DNA from: Thelonectria olida
Taxonomy: Eukaryota; Ascomycota; Sordariomycetes; Hypocreales; Nectriaceae
Length of the DNA stretch: 64,000 nucleotides
Direction of reading: 5' to 3'
Assembly: GCA_020736575.1 (NCBI GenBank)
Contig: JAGPYM010000002.1
Coordinates: forward strand, 3,162,001 to 3,226,000
The position numbers and the translations under genes were made by a program. Each line of letters begins with the position of its first letter. Within the stretch, counting starts at the first letter, position 1. Shown piece after piece: positions 1-10,232 of this stretch. A model generated the notes under the pieces. It was not told the DNA's origin. It was given only the letters and a program-made list of their open reading frames with translations, and ran no database searches.

Positions 1-556
1 GGGCAACTCGAAGCTCCTCAAATGGTTTGCAGCTTCCTTCCATTTCAAAGTCGCCAAAGTCGTTCTGAGTTGAGCGCTAAAGCGGCAAGATAGTGGGGTC
101 ACTCTCCAGGCCAAAAAAAAAAAAAAAAAAGCAAGTGGATGCCTGCGTCGAAAGATGCGCGCGCCAGATGCGGCGGGCGGTGAAATCGCAGCTAGCGAAT
201 CTGGGTCACTTTTTTTTTCCTGCGCCGGCAGAATCTTTCGCGCTTTCAATCGCAATTCATCCGACAACCATCAATTGTACCCATCATCACTACTTCCTGG
301 CCGTCCTTCGCGTCCTAGACCTCGTGCGCCTACTAAGACGTGAGTTTCCCCCCTTGTTTGGTCTTTCTGTGCCCTTATGCTTGGCCGGATGACTCTTACT
401 GTCTACCCCGCCACCATCATTTCGTCGCGCCCTTGCTCACTGATGACTCTATAGTCCTCGCGATTCTATCTCATCATATAACCCTTGATCCACCTGGATC
501 TTGATCGCAAAGGTCCTTCCCCCTCTTTAACTCCCAAAATCACTTGCGCCGTCGAA
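1..556. other. Upstream region of the La gene
   Basis: No protein gene is supported here. The stretch contains an 18-base A tract (113-130) and a likely 5' leader. A plausible leader intron runs from a GTGAGT donor at 340 to a CTATAG acceptor ending at 454, with a CACTGAT branch-like element about 15 bases before the acceptor. It would place a spliced leader directly in front of the La start codon at 557. This is inferred from splice signals only. Confidence 0.4.
113..130 (+). repeat. Poly-A tract (18 A)
   Basis: Uninterrupted run of 18 adenines in the region upstream of the La gene. It looks like a simple mononucleotide repeat, with no flanking target-site duplication or element body that would suggest a retroposon tail. 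Confidence 0.9.
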
Positions 557-1896
557 ATGAGCGAAGCCGAGGCCACCAAGCCCGCCGAGGCTGTCCAGCC
601 TGAGGCTGCCCCCGTCGTCGAGGAGAAGCCTGCTGAGGAGACCGTCGAGTCCAAGACTGAAACCACCACCGAGGAAAAGACCGAGGAAAAGACGGAAGAG
701 AAGCCCACTCAGCAGCCCTCCAAGATTCTGAAGACGACCGCCCAAGTCGACTACGAAAACCCCCGCAATAACCGCAAGTTCGATCCCAGCACTCGTGAAG
801 TTACTGATGACCCTGCCGCCATCCGCAAACAGGTAGCCATCTACCGATTTGACCCTGTTCCATGGACTAGATACTGACGCTCTATAGGTCGAGTTTTACT
901 TTGGCGACTGGAATTTCCCCCAGGACAAGTTCATGTGGGAGTCCTGCGGTGGATCCGAGAACAAGCCTATGAAGCTCAAGACGATCCACTCCTTCAAGCG
1001 CATGCGCACTTTCCAGCCTTATTCCGCCCTCGTGGCTGCCCTCAAGGACAGCCAATTCCTCGAGTTGTCCGGTGAGGAGGGCGAAGAGGAACTGAAGCGC
1101 AAGGTTCCCTACAAGCCCGTGGTCGCTGGAAAGGCCAAGGCTGAGGCTGCCACTGTATACGTCAAGGGATTCGGCGATGAGCACCCCAACACTCAGTTCG
1201 ATCTCGAGAGCTTCTTCGCCCAGTTCGGCGAAGTCAACGGTCTCAAGCTCCGCCGCACCAACGAGGGTCTCTTCAAGGGATCCGTCTTCGTCACCTTCGT
1301 CGACGAGGAGACTGCCGACAAATTCATCGCCCTCGACCCTGTTCCCAAATGGAAGGAGCACGAGCTTAAGATCATGTCTAAGAAGGCTTACTGCGAAGAG
1401 AAGAGCGAGCTGATCCGCCAGGGCAAGCTCGAGCCCAACCAGAGCAGCTCTAAGAAGTTCTTCGAGGGTCGAGAGGGCAGCAAGCGCGGTGGTCGTGGAG
1501 GTCACCGCGGCGATAACGACAACTGGAAAGAGCGCCGTGATCACGACCAGAAGAACGGTTTCCGAGGCGGACGGGGGGGTCGCGGCGGTCGAGGTCGTGG
1601 CCGGGGTGGTCGGGGTGGCCGAGGTGGCCGAGGTGGCCGTGACCGTGACGGTGGCCGCCGAGACCGTGACGACCGCCAGCCCGAGCGCAAGGAGAACAAC
1701 GACGTTAAGCACAGCAGCAACGAGTAAGCAGAGTCCCTCTTCCTGATGATGAACCGTTAATAACATAATATCTAGCACGATGCCTCGCATCCAGTCTACC
1801 GCCGATGGGGAGTCCAACACGAATGGCAAGCGTGCCCGCGAAAACGACGCTCCTGCCAACGAGCCTGCTGCGAAGAAGGTTGATACTAAGGAATAG
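557..1896 (+). CDS. LHP1: La RNA-binding protein (La motif, RRM, RGG box)
   Basis: Three coding exons, 557-832, 888-1723 and 1776-1896, give 410 aa. La proteins bind the 3' oligo-U of new RNA polymerase III transcripts, protect them and help tRNA precursors fold, mainly in the nucleus. The first ~60 residues are acidic and Lys/Glu-rich. A La motif follows from about residue 87 (VEFYFGDWNFPQDKF, the winged-helix core), then an RRM at about 180-260 (TVYVKGF as RNP2-like, GSVFVTFV as RNP1-like), then a Gly/Arg-rich RGG box. The last exon adds KRAREN...AAKK, a bipartite nuclear-localisation-like tail typical of La. Both introns (55 and 52 bp) have GT-AG ends. If intron 2 is not removed, a TAA follows immediately at 1725-1727. 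The gene converges on the phosphatase gene ending at 2300. The family call is firm; the name follows yeast. Confidence 0.93.
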
Positions 1897-2299
1897 ACGA
1901 GACACCGGGACGTGAAAGGAAATAATCGACCAGGGAGTAGAGTTGCGGGAAGGGAAGGGAGGGGGACTTTCTGATATCAAGTACACAACAACAAAAAAGG
2001 GACATTTTCAAAGGACTCGGCCATGGTGATGGGATTCATCCGTTGCATTGTTACGGGGTTTGCATGGCGGATACAATTTAAAGGATGAGTTGAACCGCTA
2101 GCAATTATGGAATATAAAAGCCACAACCAAACTCTTCCCCTTGTGCTGTGAGTCCCAATTTGAAGAGGAAAACTCAAACCGAAATTCATTTCTAATCGTT
2201 TCATACATATCTAGCAGAGCATCTTTCATTCTATTTATTGATGCACACCTCAGATCATTCATGCATTTTCTCCATGTCCGCCACAAAGAAGCCTTCAAT
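1897..2299. other. Convergent 3' intergenic region
   Basis: About 400 bp between two convergent stop codons. It is AT-richer than the flanking coding sequence and should carry both 3' ends. Short open frames here are fragments with no recognisable protein. Confidence 0.6.
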
Positions 2300-3260
2300 C
2301 TAGACCGCATAGTCCAACTTCCCATCTCCAAGGACCCCCCAAAACTCTTCCACAATCTCCTTCTGTCCGCTCGGCGCCCCGCGCACAGCCAAGTACACGC
2401 GCGCCTCGAGCTCCGGGTCCCAATTGCCCGGGTTCCCGTGCACCATGCGTCCGCCGGCCTCCTCGAGGATGCACCAGCCCGCGCACACGTCCCACGCCCA
2501 GCACCCGCCCTCCCAGTAGACGTCGATCTGGCCCGCCGCCACGGCAGCGATGTTGAGCGCGGCGGAGCCGAGGGAGCGCAGCGAGTGCACCATGGAGCCG
2601 CCCGTCTCGGTGCTGCCGGCCAGGCGCCGGAAGACGTCGACCTTGAGGTCGAAGTTGGGGCCGTCGCGCGTGGAGCCCCATTCGACGGCGACGAGGGCGT
2701 TGCCGAGGCCCTGGAGGGGACGGGGCGACTGTGCGAGCGGGAGACGCTCGGGCTGGGTGCCGGCGCCGCGGGACAGGAAGGCGCCCTGACCTTTGATGGC
2801 GGTGTACAAGAGGTTCTGCCAAGGGTTGTAGATGACGCCGATGGCGGGATGGCGGTCGATGGCGAGGCCGAGGGAGATACAAGCGGACGGAAATGAGTGG
2901 ACAAAGTTTGTGGTGCCGTCGATGGGATCGACGACAAAAGTCGGCTCGGGGCCGATTTTCATGCCGGGCTTGTACGTCTCCTCGCCGACAAAGGAGATTT
3001 CGGGAAAGGCGGTGGTGAGGCGTTCCTTGACCATTTTCTCGACGCCCTTGTCTGTTTCGGTGACAATGTCGACGGCTTTTTTGAGAGAGGGATGGGTGTT
3101 AGCCGAGTTGTGCGAGAGAAGAGGAGGGGGGAGGGGTCGTACAGTTGAGCTTGGTATCGGTGTCAATGTTGGCGGGATTGGCGGAGAGGATCATGATGCC
3201 GGCGTCGTAGGCGACGCCCACCATGACATGTTGGACCTTCTTCAGGTCGAGGTTCTCCAT
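2300..3260 (-). CDS. Inositol monophosphatase family phosphatase
   Basis: Two exons on the minus strand, 3260-3143 and 3075-2300, separated by a 67-bp GT-AG intron, give 297 aa. Members dephosphorylate inositol monophosphates or related sugar phosphates in a Mg2+-dependent, Li+-sensitive reaction. The metal-binding set is complete: GEET at residues 70-73, DPIDGTTNF at 89-97 (motif A) and WDVCAGW from 234, followed by EEAGG (motif B). Length and motif spacing match IMPase. QutG of the quinate cluster belongs to the same family, but no quinate genes lie nearby, so a general IMPase role is more likely. The start at 3260 (MENLDLKK) fits the family's helical N terminus. An in-frame ATG at 3290 would add 10 residues. 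Substrate preference cannot be read from the sequence. Confidence 0.92.
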
Positions 3261-4218
3261 GCTTATCGGGGCTGAGAACTGTTTATACATGATTGAAAGG
3301 TTCGAATCAAGCTTGGGTGAATCAATTGGAGCTTAATTGCCCTTGAGTTGGAGCTGGTTGATTGATGGTGATGATGACGATGGATGGTGGTGGAGAGATT
3401 TATTATGATGATGGAGGGGCAGCACTACAATCGTTTCCCCGCCATCATCCATGGAACGGTTTTGGTGGGGCAAGAGGCGCCGGGCTTCCGGGGCCCGAAG
3501 CCCGAGCTGCTCCGGCCGGGGGTTGTAACTATGACATGGCTTTTGCTGTGGTGAGCAAGGAAGCTTGATCCAGACCAAGCACGATAACTATGCGCCGTAG
3601 CTCAATCGAGAAGAGATCTGCTTTCTGTGGTCAAGATGAGAATGAGACGCGGGTGTTCAGACGACTTAACCCAATGCATGCCCAGCTTGACAGCATCGAC
3701 CTCCATCTCATCCCCACGTTTGCTGACAACCGACAAGGATCATCAGAGAAGTAATCATTTTATAAAAAAAAAAAAAAAAAAAAAATCCCATACAGACCCT
3801 CCCTGGTCGTTTCATCAAACGCCGCCAATTTGAAAATTCATCCATCCATCCATCAATCAATCAGGTACCCGTGCAGTCAACATATAACACACTGTGCCGG
3901 TCCAACACGGGAACAAACCCAGAAACGAGGAAAAGAGAAAACAGCCCATGCCAACATATGACAAAAGTCCGTCCAGCCAGATCCCAGACCACCAATAGTC
4001 GTGCTCAAGCCCACAAACTCGCCCAGCGCAACAATTCATGCCGAGTTGGTAGACACGGCCCTGTCTTTACCGCTGTCTCGTATCCTCGTTGCAGCCCAAA
4101 CATCAGCCCATTCGTCGTTCATGTCCAGTCGCATTATGATGCCGCACAAGTAAAGCTGGCTCGTGGATGCCCACAACATAATGGCAGCGTCCAGTCCAAT
4201 CCAATCCAGGGTAGCATT
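3261..4218. other. Intergenic region with simple repeats
   Basis: About 960 bp between the phosphatase start and the end of the next minus-strand gene. It should hold the phosphatase promoter. It contains a 22-A tract (3764-3785) and a CATC/AATC tetranucleotide run near 3838-3864. No coding sequence is supported. Confidence 0.6.
3764..3785 (+). repeat. Poly-A tract (22 A)
   Basis: Run of 22 adenines followed about 50 bases later by a short CATC/AATC tetranucleotide repeat. Simple sequence, with no sign of a mobile element around it. Confidence 0.9.
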
Positions 4219-5040
4219 TTACATGTTTTCCCTAAACACTGATCTTCGCTCGGTCGGGCTACTTCCCGCACTATCGGGCTCTCCGCGACCGTGCTGCTGC
4301 TTGCTGCCGACATTCGTATCGATGGGGCGCGGGCTGACACCGCGCAGACTCATGGCCGAATCGTCATCGAAGGGATTCCGCCCGCCGGGTCCAGAGCCGG
4401 GACTCCTGCTCGCCCTCCTTCCGCGATCTTCCTCCTCACCGTAGACACGACCCAATCGCGGCGGACTACTCGACGTCTGCGGAACGTTCATGCGGTAGCT
4501 ATTGGCGGGGGCACGACCGCCCTCAATGTCCTCCTCGTGGTAGCCGTACGAGTCGGCATCGGGACCGACACGGGAGTCCCAGGCCTCGTCTGGATCAAGA
4601 GGGCCGAAGCCACGACGACCGCGAGTATCACCTTCGTAGGCGCCGGCGGCGGAGCGGTTGTTGCGGTTCTTGAATTTGCGGACCTGGTCGTTGAACCAGC
4701 CCACGACACCGCCGGGGGCAGGGCGTGGAGGACCGTATAAATTGTCTTCTTTATGCCATGGTAGATAGGAAGCTAAGCTTGGAGGGGGCAGCTGTGGAAG
4801 TCAAGTCAGCTTACGGGCCCATTGCGCATCAGCGGGATCGCAGGAGAGGTGGGAAAGAAAGGCGAAGCTGCGCGGCGCATGTTGTGAATGCTCGCAAGTG
4901 AAGGAAAAGAGAGAACGGAAAGCACTGGAACGTACACCAAGTCTGCGTGCGCGCAGTTGGGTAAAGACGACCCAGCCGACGGCGGCGGCGATAAGCAGCA
5001 CGACGATGGCAATGACGACACCGCCAGCCGTTGACACCAT
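4219..5040 (-). CDS. Small single-pass membrane protein, disordered tail
   Basis: Two exons on the minus strand, 5040-4936 and 4791-4219, separated by a 144-bp intron (GTACGT...CACAG), give 225 aa. The N terminus has one hydrophobic segment at about residues 7-28 (GGVVIAIVVLLIAAAVGWVVF), without a longer leader, so it is probably a signal anchor. The junction RARRLG/LPPPSLASY recreates a continuous basic and proline-rich segment just after the membrane. The remainder is hydrophilic and Gly/Arg/Ser-rich, with blocks such as GWFNDQVRKFKNRNNRSA and LDPDEAWDSRVG that look conserved rather than random. I recognise the architecture as a conserved fungal membrane protein but not its function. There are no catalytic motifs. 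The open frame across the junction and the strong splice sites make the model reliable. Confidence 0.82.
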
Positions 5041-6361
5041 GGTTGCCTGTGAGTGTCAAGGAGTCGGGTTGTCTCAGCTGTTGCCAGAGCTCGAGGCGGG
5101 CAAAGGTGAATGCTCGTAGTTGTCGACGCAATCACAATCGCAGTCGCAGTCGCAGTCGCAGCCGTAGAGTCGCGTGATGACGGATGAATTTCAGAGGTGA
5201 GACAAGCAAGAACGGGCAGTACGGATACAGATGCGGGATTGGCGGGTGGTTGGAGGGGCAATAGAGTTGGGGTGAGGATGAAGTACTACGCAGCAGCGCC
5301 TCTCGGTAGTGGGAGTGAGTTGTGTGACGTGAGAAGATAGAGAGGAGGAGAGAAAGAGAGAGAAAGATGTCGTCAGTGGTTGGTGGAGGAAATACGAGAC
5401 GGTCAAGACCCAGTTAGAGGCTGGATGCGACACAGAGACAAAGAGAGCTGGACGGGACAGGGAAAGAAAAAATAAAAAATAAAAAAGCCACTCAGCGTCA
5501 TCAATCACAGACCAGGCAACTGAATAAATTAATTAACTGCCTACCTCACAATTCGTAGCAGCAACTCTTCCCGGTTGTCTCGGGCCCGGGCGTCTCGGAG
5601 TCCTTTAGCAGTAAGCTTCCATGGCCTTGTGGGGGCCCGTCTCCTCCACCTCAGCCTGAGAGCCCCGGAAAGCTTAGCTGAGAAGCCACTAAAGACCAAT
5701 AGGTTGGACCTGTAAATGAAGCCCGCCAACGTCAACCTTTGAGCCACTCCGCTACTGATTGCGAATGGCGTCTGAAGTTCTGCACTGGAAAAATCGGGCG
5801 CTGGTCCATCGCAACTCTCGCTCAGCCCAGAAAGAAATGATATCGCCATCTCTTCTTCTGGACCCCGCCAGGCATCACTTCTAGTGCTGTTGGCTGCCCT
5901 CCACGCGCTGCTGATTTTGATGGAACCCACTCTGGAGATCGTCCACTGAAGCAGCCCACTAAAGATGCACCAGAGAGTCACTGCCAGCACAGCCACAATC
6001 CATCTAAGGAGTAGTTACAGGGGCATCCACAGCCACCTCCTCCATTCCTCCCTTGGTTCTCTTTCTCATCCATTCTAATTCCGGCATCACCCTCCATCAA
6101 CCAACTGCCTTGTATAAATTCACACTTCACCCATCCACTGCCTTCAGCCCCAATGAATGTCTCACTTTCTCTCTTCCAACAGGTCAACAACGTTTCATTC
6201 CAGCCCGCCCATTCCAAAACACGAAAGAGAATCTCATCATGACTTTGCCGGTACTTGTTCTCTACACACTATCAAGAATGCATCCATCATGGATAGCTCA
6301 CCCTTTTCTTCCCTTCTATAATTGGATCCCTCCATCAAAATACGAATACAATCATGCCCTT
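5041..6361. other. Intergenic region, no supported gene
   Basis: About 1.3 kb between the start of the small membrane protein and the 3' end of the phytase gene. Contains the hexanucleotide repeat at 5128-5164 and Ala/Leu-rich random-looking frames. A 151-codon minus-strand frame at 5541-5996 begins with GTG rather than ATG, has no recognisable domain and was not accepted as a gene. Confidence 0.55.
5128..5164 (+). repeat. (CAGTCG)n hexanucleotide microsatellite
   Basis: Three perfect CGCAGT units with degenerate units on either side (CAATCA, CAGCCG), lying in the presumed 5' leader or promoter of the small membrane protein gene. Confidence 0.8.
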
Positions 6362-8305
6362 CTAAATAGCACACTCAGACCATAGCCCTCCACTGCGAGC
6401 AAACGACAGGCTGTCCACAAACTTGTCCAGCCTGCACCGCCCGTACTTGTCTCCGACGCACGTCTCGAGCGGCATGACTCGGTCGTTGATCAACACCCGC
6501 ACATACTCCTGCGTCTTCTTGGAGGAGCCACTGCTACTGCACTCCATCTTTTCCACGTACATGCGAGCCGCAAACGGCACAACCCACGCCGATGAGAAGC
6601 CGTGCGCCTCGGTAGCCTCCACAATCTTGTCAGTGGGCAGCGTCTTGGTCTTGTTGTACAGGCCCATGGCTGAGAAAATAGACACCATGGAATTGTCGTG
6701 GCTGAAATCCGCATACAGCGCCCTGTCCAGCGGGAACGTCTCGGCCGACGAGTCAAGCGTGCTGTTGGTCGACGTGTGGTCCACGACGGGCTGTCGCGTC
6801 AGTCGAGCGATGAGCTCGTTGACATATCCGACACCTTGCGTTGGGCCCATAGGGTTGCCGTTGCCATACCCGTAGTACTTGTCGAGCGTAAGATAGTAGT
6901 TGTAGCTCCGCCATTCATCCTTGGTGAACAGGTCACAGAACATGGACTCGGTCTTTGCCGAGTCCGTATTGACCGTATTGAAGGGGCAAAGGTCCATGAG
7001 GTAGATGGTATCAGCGTCAGTCAAGTTGGCTCCAGGCAAGTTCTTGTTCAATCGCTTCGTAATAGCGGGCACAAAGACGTCCAGGAACGTCCCCGTCGCA
7101 TCGTCGCCCTGAGTAGAAGCCGAACCATATTCGAACGTGTTGCAGAGGCCGTGGTTCAATGTGTTGTTGACTCCGTCTTCCTCTGGGATGATCAGGATGT
7201 CCTGGATATGTTCCTCCGCCGACAACCCCTGGGCGCCGTAGAAGCCTTGGGTGAAGTTGTTGGAAGACATGACGACTCGGTCCGAGCCAGAAGATCGGAT
7301 GAAAGGCTCAGACTTCTTGGCAAGCTTCTTGTACCGCTTGTAAAACGCCTTTCCAGAGTCGGCCATTTCCTCCTGGCCAAATTCTGTCAAGTCATCGGCC
7401 CCGAGGTCGTAGACGTAGTCCTTCAGCCAACCGTAGCCCTTGCCGTACTCAGTCACGGAGCTCTGGATGCGAGCCACGGTGACACTGTACGCCTTGGACT
7501 TTTTGGCAGTAGGATACCGAGCGCCATGTCTAGACAGGACCAGGGCAAAGTTGGTTGTGCAGCCCTTTGGTGTGGAAGGGTCAATGTCCGAGGGCACGGA
7601 GAACTCTGGGGAATACTGTCCCCAAATCCGTGAGATGACGTTGCAGCTTCCGTCCGCTTTGCATGCTGCAGTTGCAGCAGACCTGTAAACACTTGTCAGC
7701 ACCAATTCGTAACCTCAGGCTCCTGTGGCTACTTACCCAGTGTGTGCCAGGCTGCCCAATGCAGTGAAGAAGAGGAGAGCACCAATTGTCATTGCGACGA
7801 GTTTCCGTCGTCGTGATCTGCGATATTGCCTTCTGGGATCGAATGCCGCCTGATCGCGAGTGTTGGAGTGATCCTGCAACGTCTCGGCATCCGAGTTCCA
7901 AGGGTTGAGCTTTATATATGCGGTTTGAGGAGGGACTCGGTGTCTGATATCGTCGAGAGTCCCATCCCCGCCAACTAACCTCGGGGGAAGTTCCCAGAAT
8001 TGTTTGGGAATCCATGCACTCTCTTGATTTTCCAGGTCTGGAGGCCATAGCTTCTTTAGCTTTGCACGTGTGCGGTTCGAGAAACGGATAATTGGGTTGT
8101 CAGGGGTGTCATGGTTGGCCGTGGACGAGGCTTCGCTTGAGATTGAGCCGTATGAAGTGCGAGGATAGTAGTGATTGATCCAAAGGTCCGATGGGGGGCC
8201 CCGGCCCTGTTCGGTATCATCATCACTACTACTATCTGTGGCATCATAGTATGTGGCCTCGGGTTGCTGCTGGTGCAGTATTGATGACTGTCCAAGAGAT
8301 GCCAT
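6362..8305 (-). CDS. Phytase-like histidine acid phosphatase, membrane-anchored
   Basis: Two exons on the minus strand, 8305-7737 and 7682-6362, with a 54-bp intron (GTAAGT...ACAG), give 629 aa. The enzyme family releases phosphate from phytate and other monoesters outside the cell or in the secretory pathway. The catalytic set is present: RHGARYPT with the nucleophilic His at 242 and HDNS with His518-Asp519. The mature region begins like secreted phytases (C...WGQYSPEFSV) and has the expected cysteines and several N-glycosylation sequons. Unlike a typical secreted phytase, it has about 165 residues of hydrophilic, Ser/Asp-rich N terminus, then a basic stop (RRSRRRK) and one hydrophobic segment at 169-186, with no signal peptide. 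That predicts a type II membrane protein with a lumenal or extracellular catalytic domain. Two CACGTG boxes lie upstream. Confidence 0.9.
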
Positions 8306-8659
8306 GAATAAGAAGAATGAGGCAGCTCTCAGTCGACTGGATCGACTGACGACTCGGTATCTCGGCAGTCGTTGCGGTTTTGTCTTTAATCCCGGCCCCT
8401 TGTCTCTTCGGATCTGGAGATGTTTCGGTCGATGCAGAGGGTATAACGCATTGAATGTTCCCTTGTTCGTGGGGGTTGTAGTGGAACCTTTGACCGGTCG
8501 ACTATGCCGTTTGTGGTCCGAACGGGCAAGCCGGCGCCGGAGATGTCACAGTATCATTCGCAGAGCAGATGAGAGACGAAGTTGCGTGAAAGATGGTGGA
8601 TGTTGATCTATTTAGTGTCAGTTGTTTATTTACACCCAGTGATGAAGCTTAATCGCGGC

Positions 8660-8665
8660 CACGTG
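8660..8665. promoter_or_regulatory. CACGTG box upstream of phytase
   Basis: Perfect CACGTG palindrome 355 bp upstream of the phytase ATG. This is the core site of the bHLH phosphate-response regulators (Pho4 in yeast, NUC-1 in Neurospora). A phosphate-starvation role is inferred from the gene's function and not shown by the sequence. The hexamer also occurs elsewhere in the window by chance. Confidence 0.4.
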
Positions 8666-8776
8666 CCTTGTGACACATACGCGGCCACCAAGGTGCTGGA
8701 AGGTTGGGCACAAATCCGCATTAAATTAAGTACGTAGGTTGATTGATCTGCGAATGCATGAACTTACGCATTGAAG

Positions 8777-8782
8777 CACGTG
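8777..8782. promoter_or_regulatory. Second CACGTG box upstream of phytase
   Basis: A second CACGTG palindrome, 117 bp from the first and 472 bp upstream of the ATG. Paired CACGTG boxes at this distance are common in phosphate-repressible promoters, which raises the likelihood over a single site. Confidence 0.4.
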
Positions 8783-9305
8783 AGCGGATTAATTTATTTG
8801 GACTGAAAAGCTGCCTCAAATTGACATCCATGGCAACGGAAAATTATGGTTCGTTTTATCTTGTCAGGGATGGTTCGCTATAGTATCGAGTCTACTGGTG
8901 ACATCAGGTGGCTACCTATGTGGTTGGCTGTAAAAGGGCTTACGTACCACATCCAATATCTCATACGAAAGGCGTTATTCGCATAGTAGTATAAGAGGAG
9001 CTATACAATAGTCAAGTCTCAATTAGATAGATAAATCTGACTAAGTACGTGCTTGTTATTAAACCAACATCTCACTCACACCCCATCGGCATGTCATAAG
9101 AATATAAACGTAGACGGCACAAGACCTTCTTATTTTTCTTCCATCTACCAATCTACCTACTAAAGAAGACAATGAGCTGACCTGCCTGCCACTCTTCGAT
9201 CCTTGCGAAGATCCTCAAAGCCAAAGAATCGAAACCGCCAGGCAATTCAGCCATTTGCGCTACTCCTTTTGATACCCAGTCCTAGACACCACGGTCGCCA
9301 TTGAC

Positions 9306-10232
9306 TTAGACGAGGGTGTCCTCACCGGGCTGGATAGTGCCGTTGCTGACAGCGGCAGCGTGGGTGCGAGCCAACCAGCCCCAGACGGGGTAGTAGACGT
9401 TCAACCAGGGGATGAGCTCCTTGGCACCAGGGGTGTTGCGCCAGTCGCGCATGAGGTCGCAGACGATGGAGAACAGGCTGACAATCTGGACTCCAGCGCG
9501 GGCCATGCGGTCGTTGGAGATGTCGCGGACGAGAACAGAGTTGGTACCAGAGGCCTCGGCGTTGGCCCAGACCGAGTATCCCTCCTGGCGAAGAGACAGG
9601 GCGAGGAAGGTAGTGCAAACGTCGGTGGTGATTCCGGCCATGATGATCTGCTTGCGACCGTAAGACTTGACAGTCTTGCGGAACTGCTCGTTGTCCCAAG
9701 CGTTGACCTCACCCTGGCGCTGGATGAGGGGCATGTCGGGGTACATCTCGAGGATCTCCCTGGCGAGGGGACCGTTGGGGCCTGTGGAAGTTGATGTCAG
9801 TCACTATTTCACTCTGAGAAGAGTCAAGGGTGGGATAGAATAGGTGCATACCCTGGTCAGCAGAGGTCGTCATGACGACGGGGAGGTCGAAGACCTTGCC
9901 GAGAGCGGCGTGAGCCAGAGCCTGGTCACGGTAGAGGGTAGGGTCGAAGTCCCGAGCAATCTGATACAGACCCTCCTGGATATCAACAACGAGGAGAAGC
10001 TATCAAGGTGTTAGTGCACAGATTCTTAAAGAGTCGTTGGTAGAAGGTGTTGCTTACAGCGTCAGACTTGTTGAGTCGCTCGTAGGTGAAAGCTATCAGC
10101 CTTTGTTAGCCAAAGAAGAATTGACTGAAGTGCTCAATGTGAGAAACACATACGCTCGAGCTCATGATGTCCCTTGCTGGCAAGGGCACCAATGGAGAAG
10201 AGGCCGGCGGCCAGGAACGAAGTGAACTTCAT
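9306..10232 (-). CDS. Secreted YcaC-like isochorismatase-fold hydrolase
   Basis: Four exons on the minus strand, 10232-10154, 10092-10058, 9999-9852 and 9781-9306, give 245 aa. The fold is that of isochorismatase-like cysteine hydrolases. Asp44 (VVDIQEG) and Cys143 (TTDVC) are 99 residues apart, as in YcaC of E. coli. The WDNE and RDWRN blocks also resemble YcaC, and an Arg (109) sits where many relatives have Lys. The first 19 residues (MKFTSFLAAGLFSIGALAS) look like a cleavable signal peptide, which is unusual because this family is normally cytosolic. Introns 1 and 2 interrupt the N-terminal extension, so the targeting part sits on its own small exons. The substrate is unknown. Isochorismate itself is unlikely for YcaC-type members. 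Function as an extracellular hydrolase is inferred. Confidence 0.88.

Larger units (their letters stand above)
8306..9305. promoter_or_regulatory. Upstream region of the phytase gene
   Basis: About 1 kb between the phytase start and the 3' end of the isochorismatase-fold gene. The part from about 8600 to 9130 is AT-rich with no coding potential. It carries two CACGTG palindromes, listed separately. The first 300 bp holds an open plus-strand frame (8253-8606) that I regard as chance. Confidence 0.5.

Noticed and set aside
5541..5996. 151-codon open frame on the minus strand
   Set aside because: It starts with GTG, not ATG, has a composition typical of GC-rich non-coding sequence and no motif or splice support.
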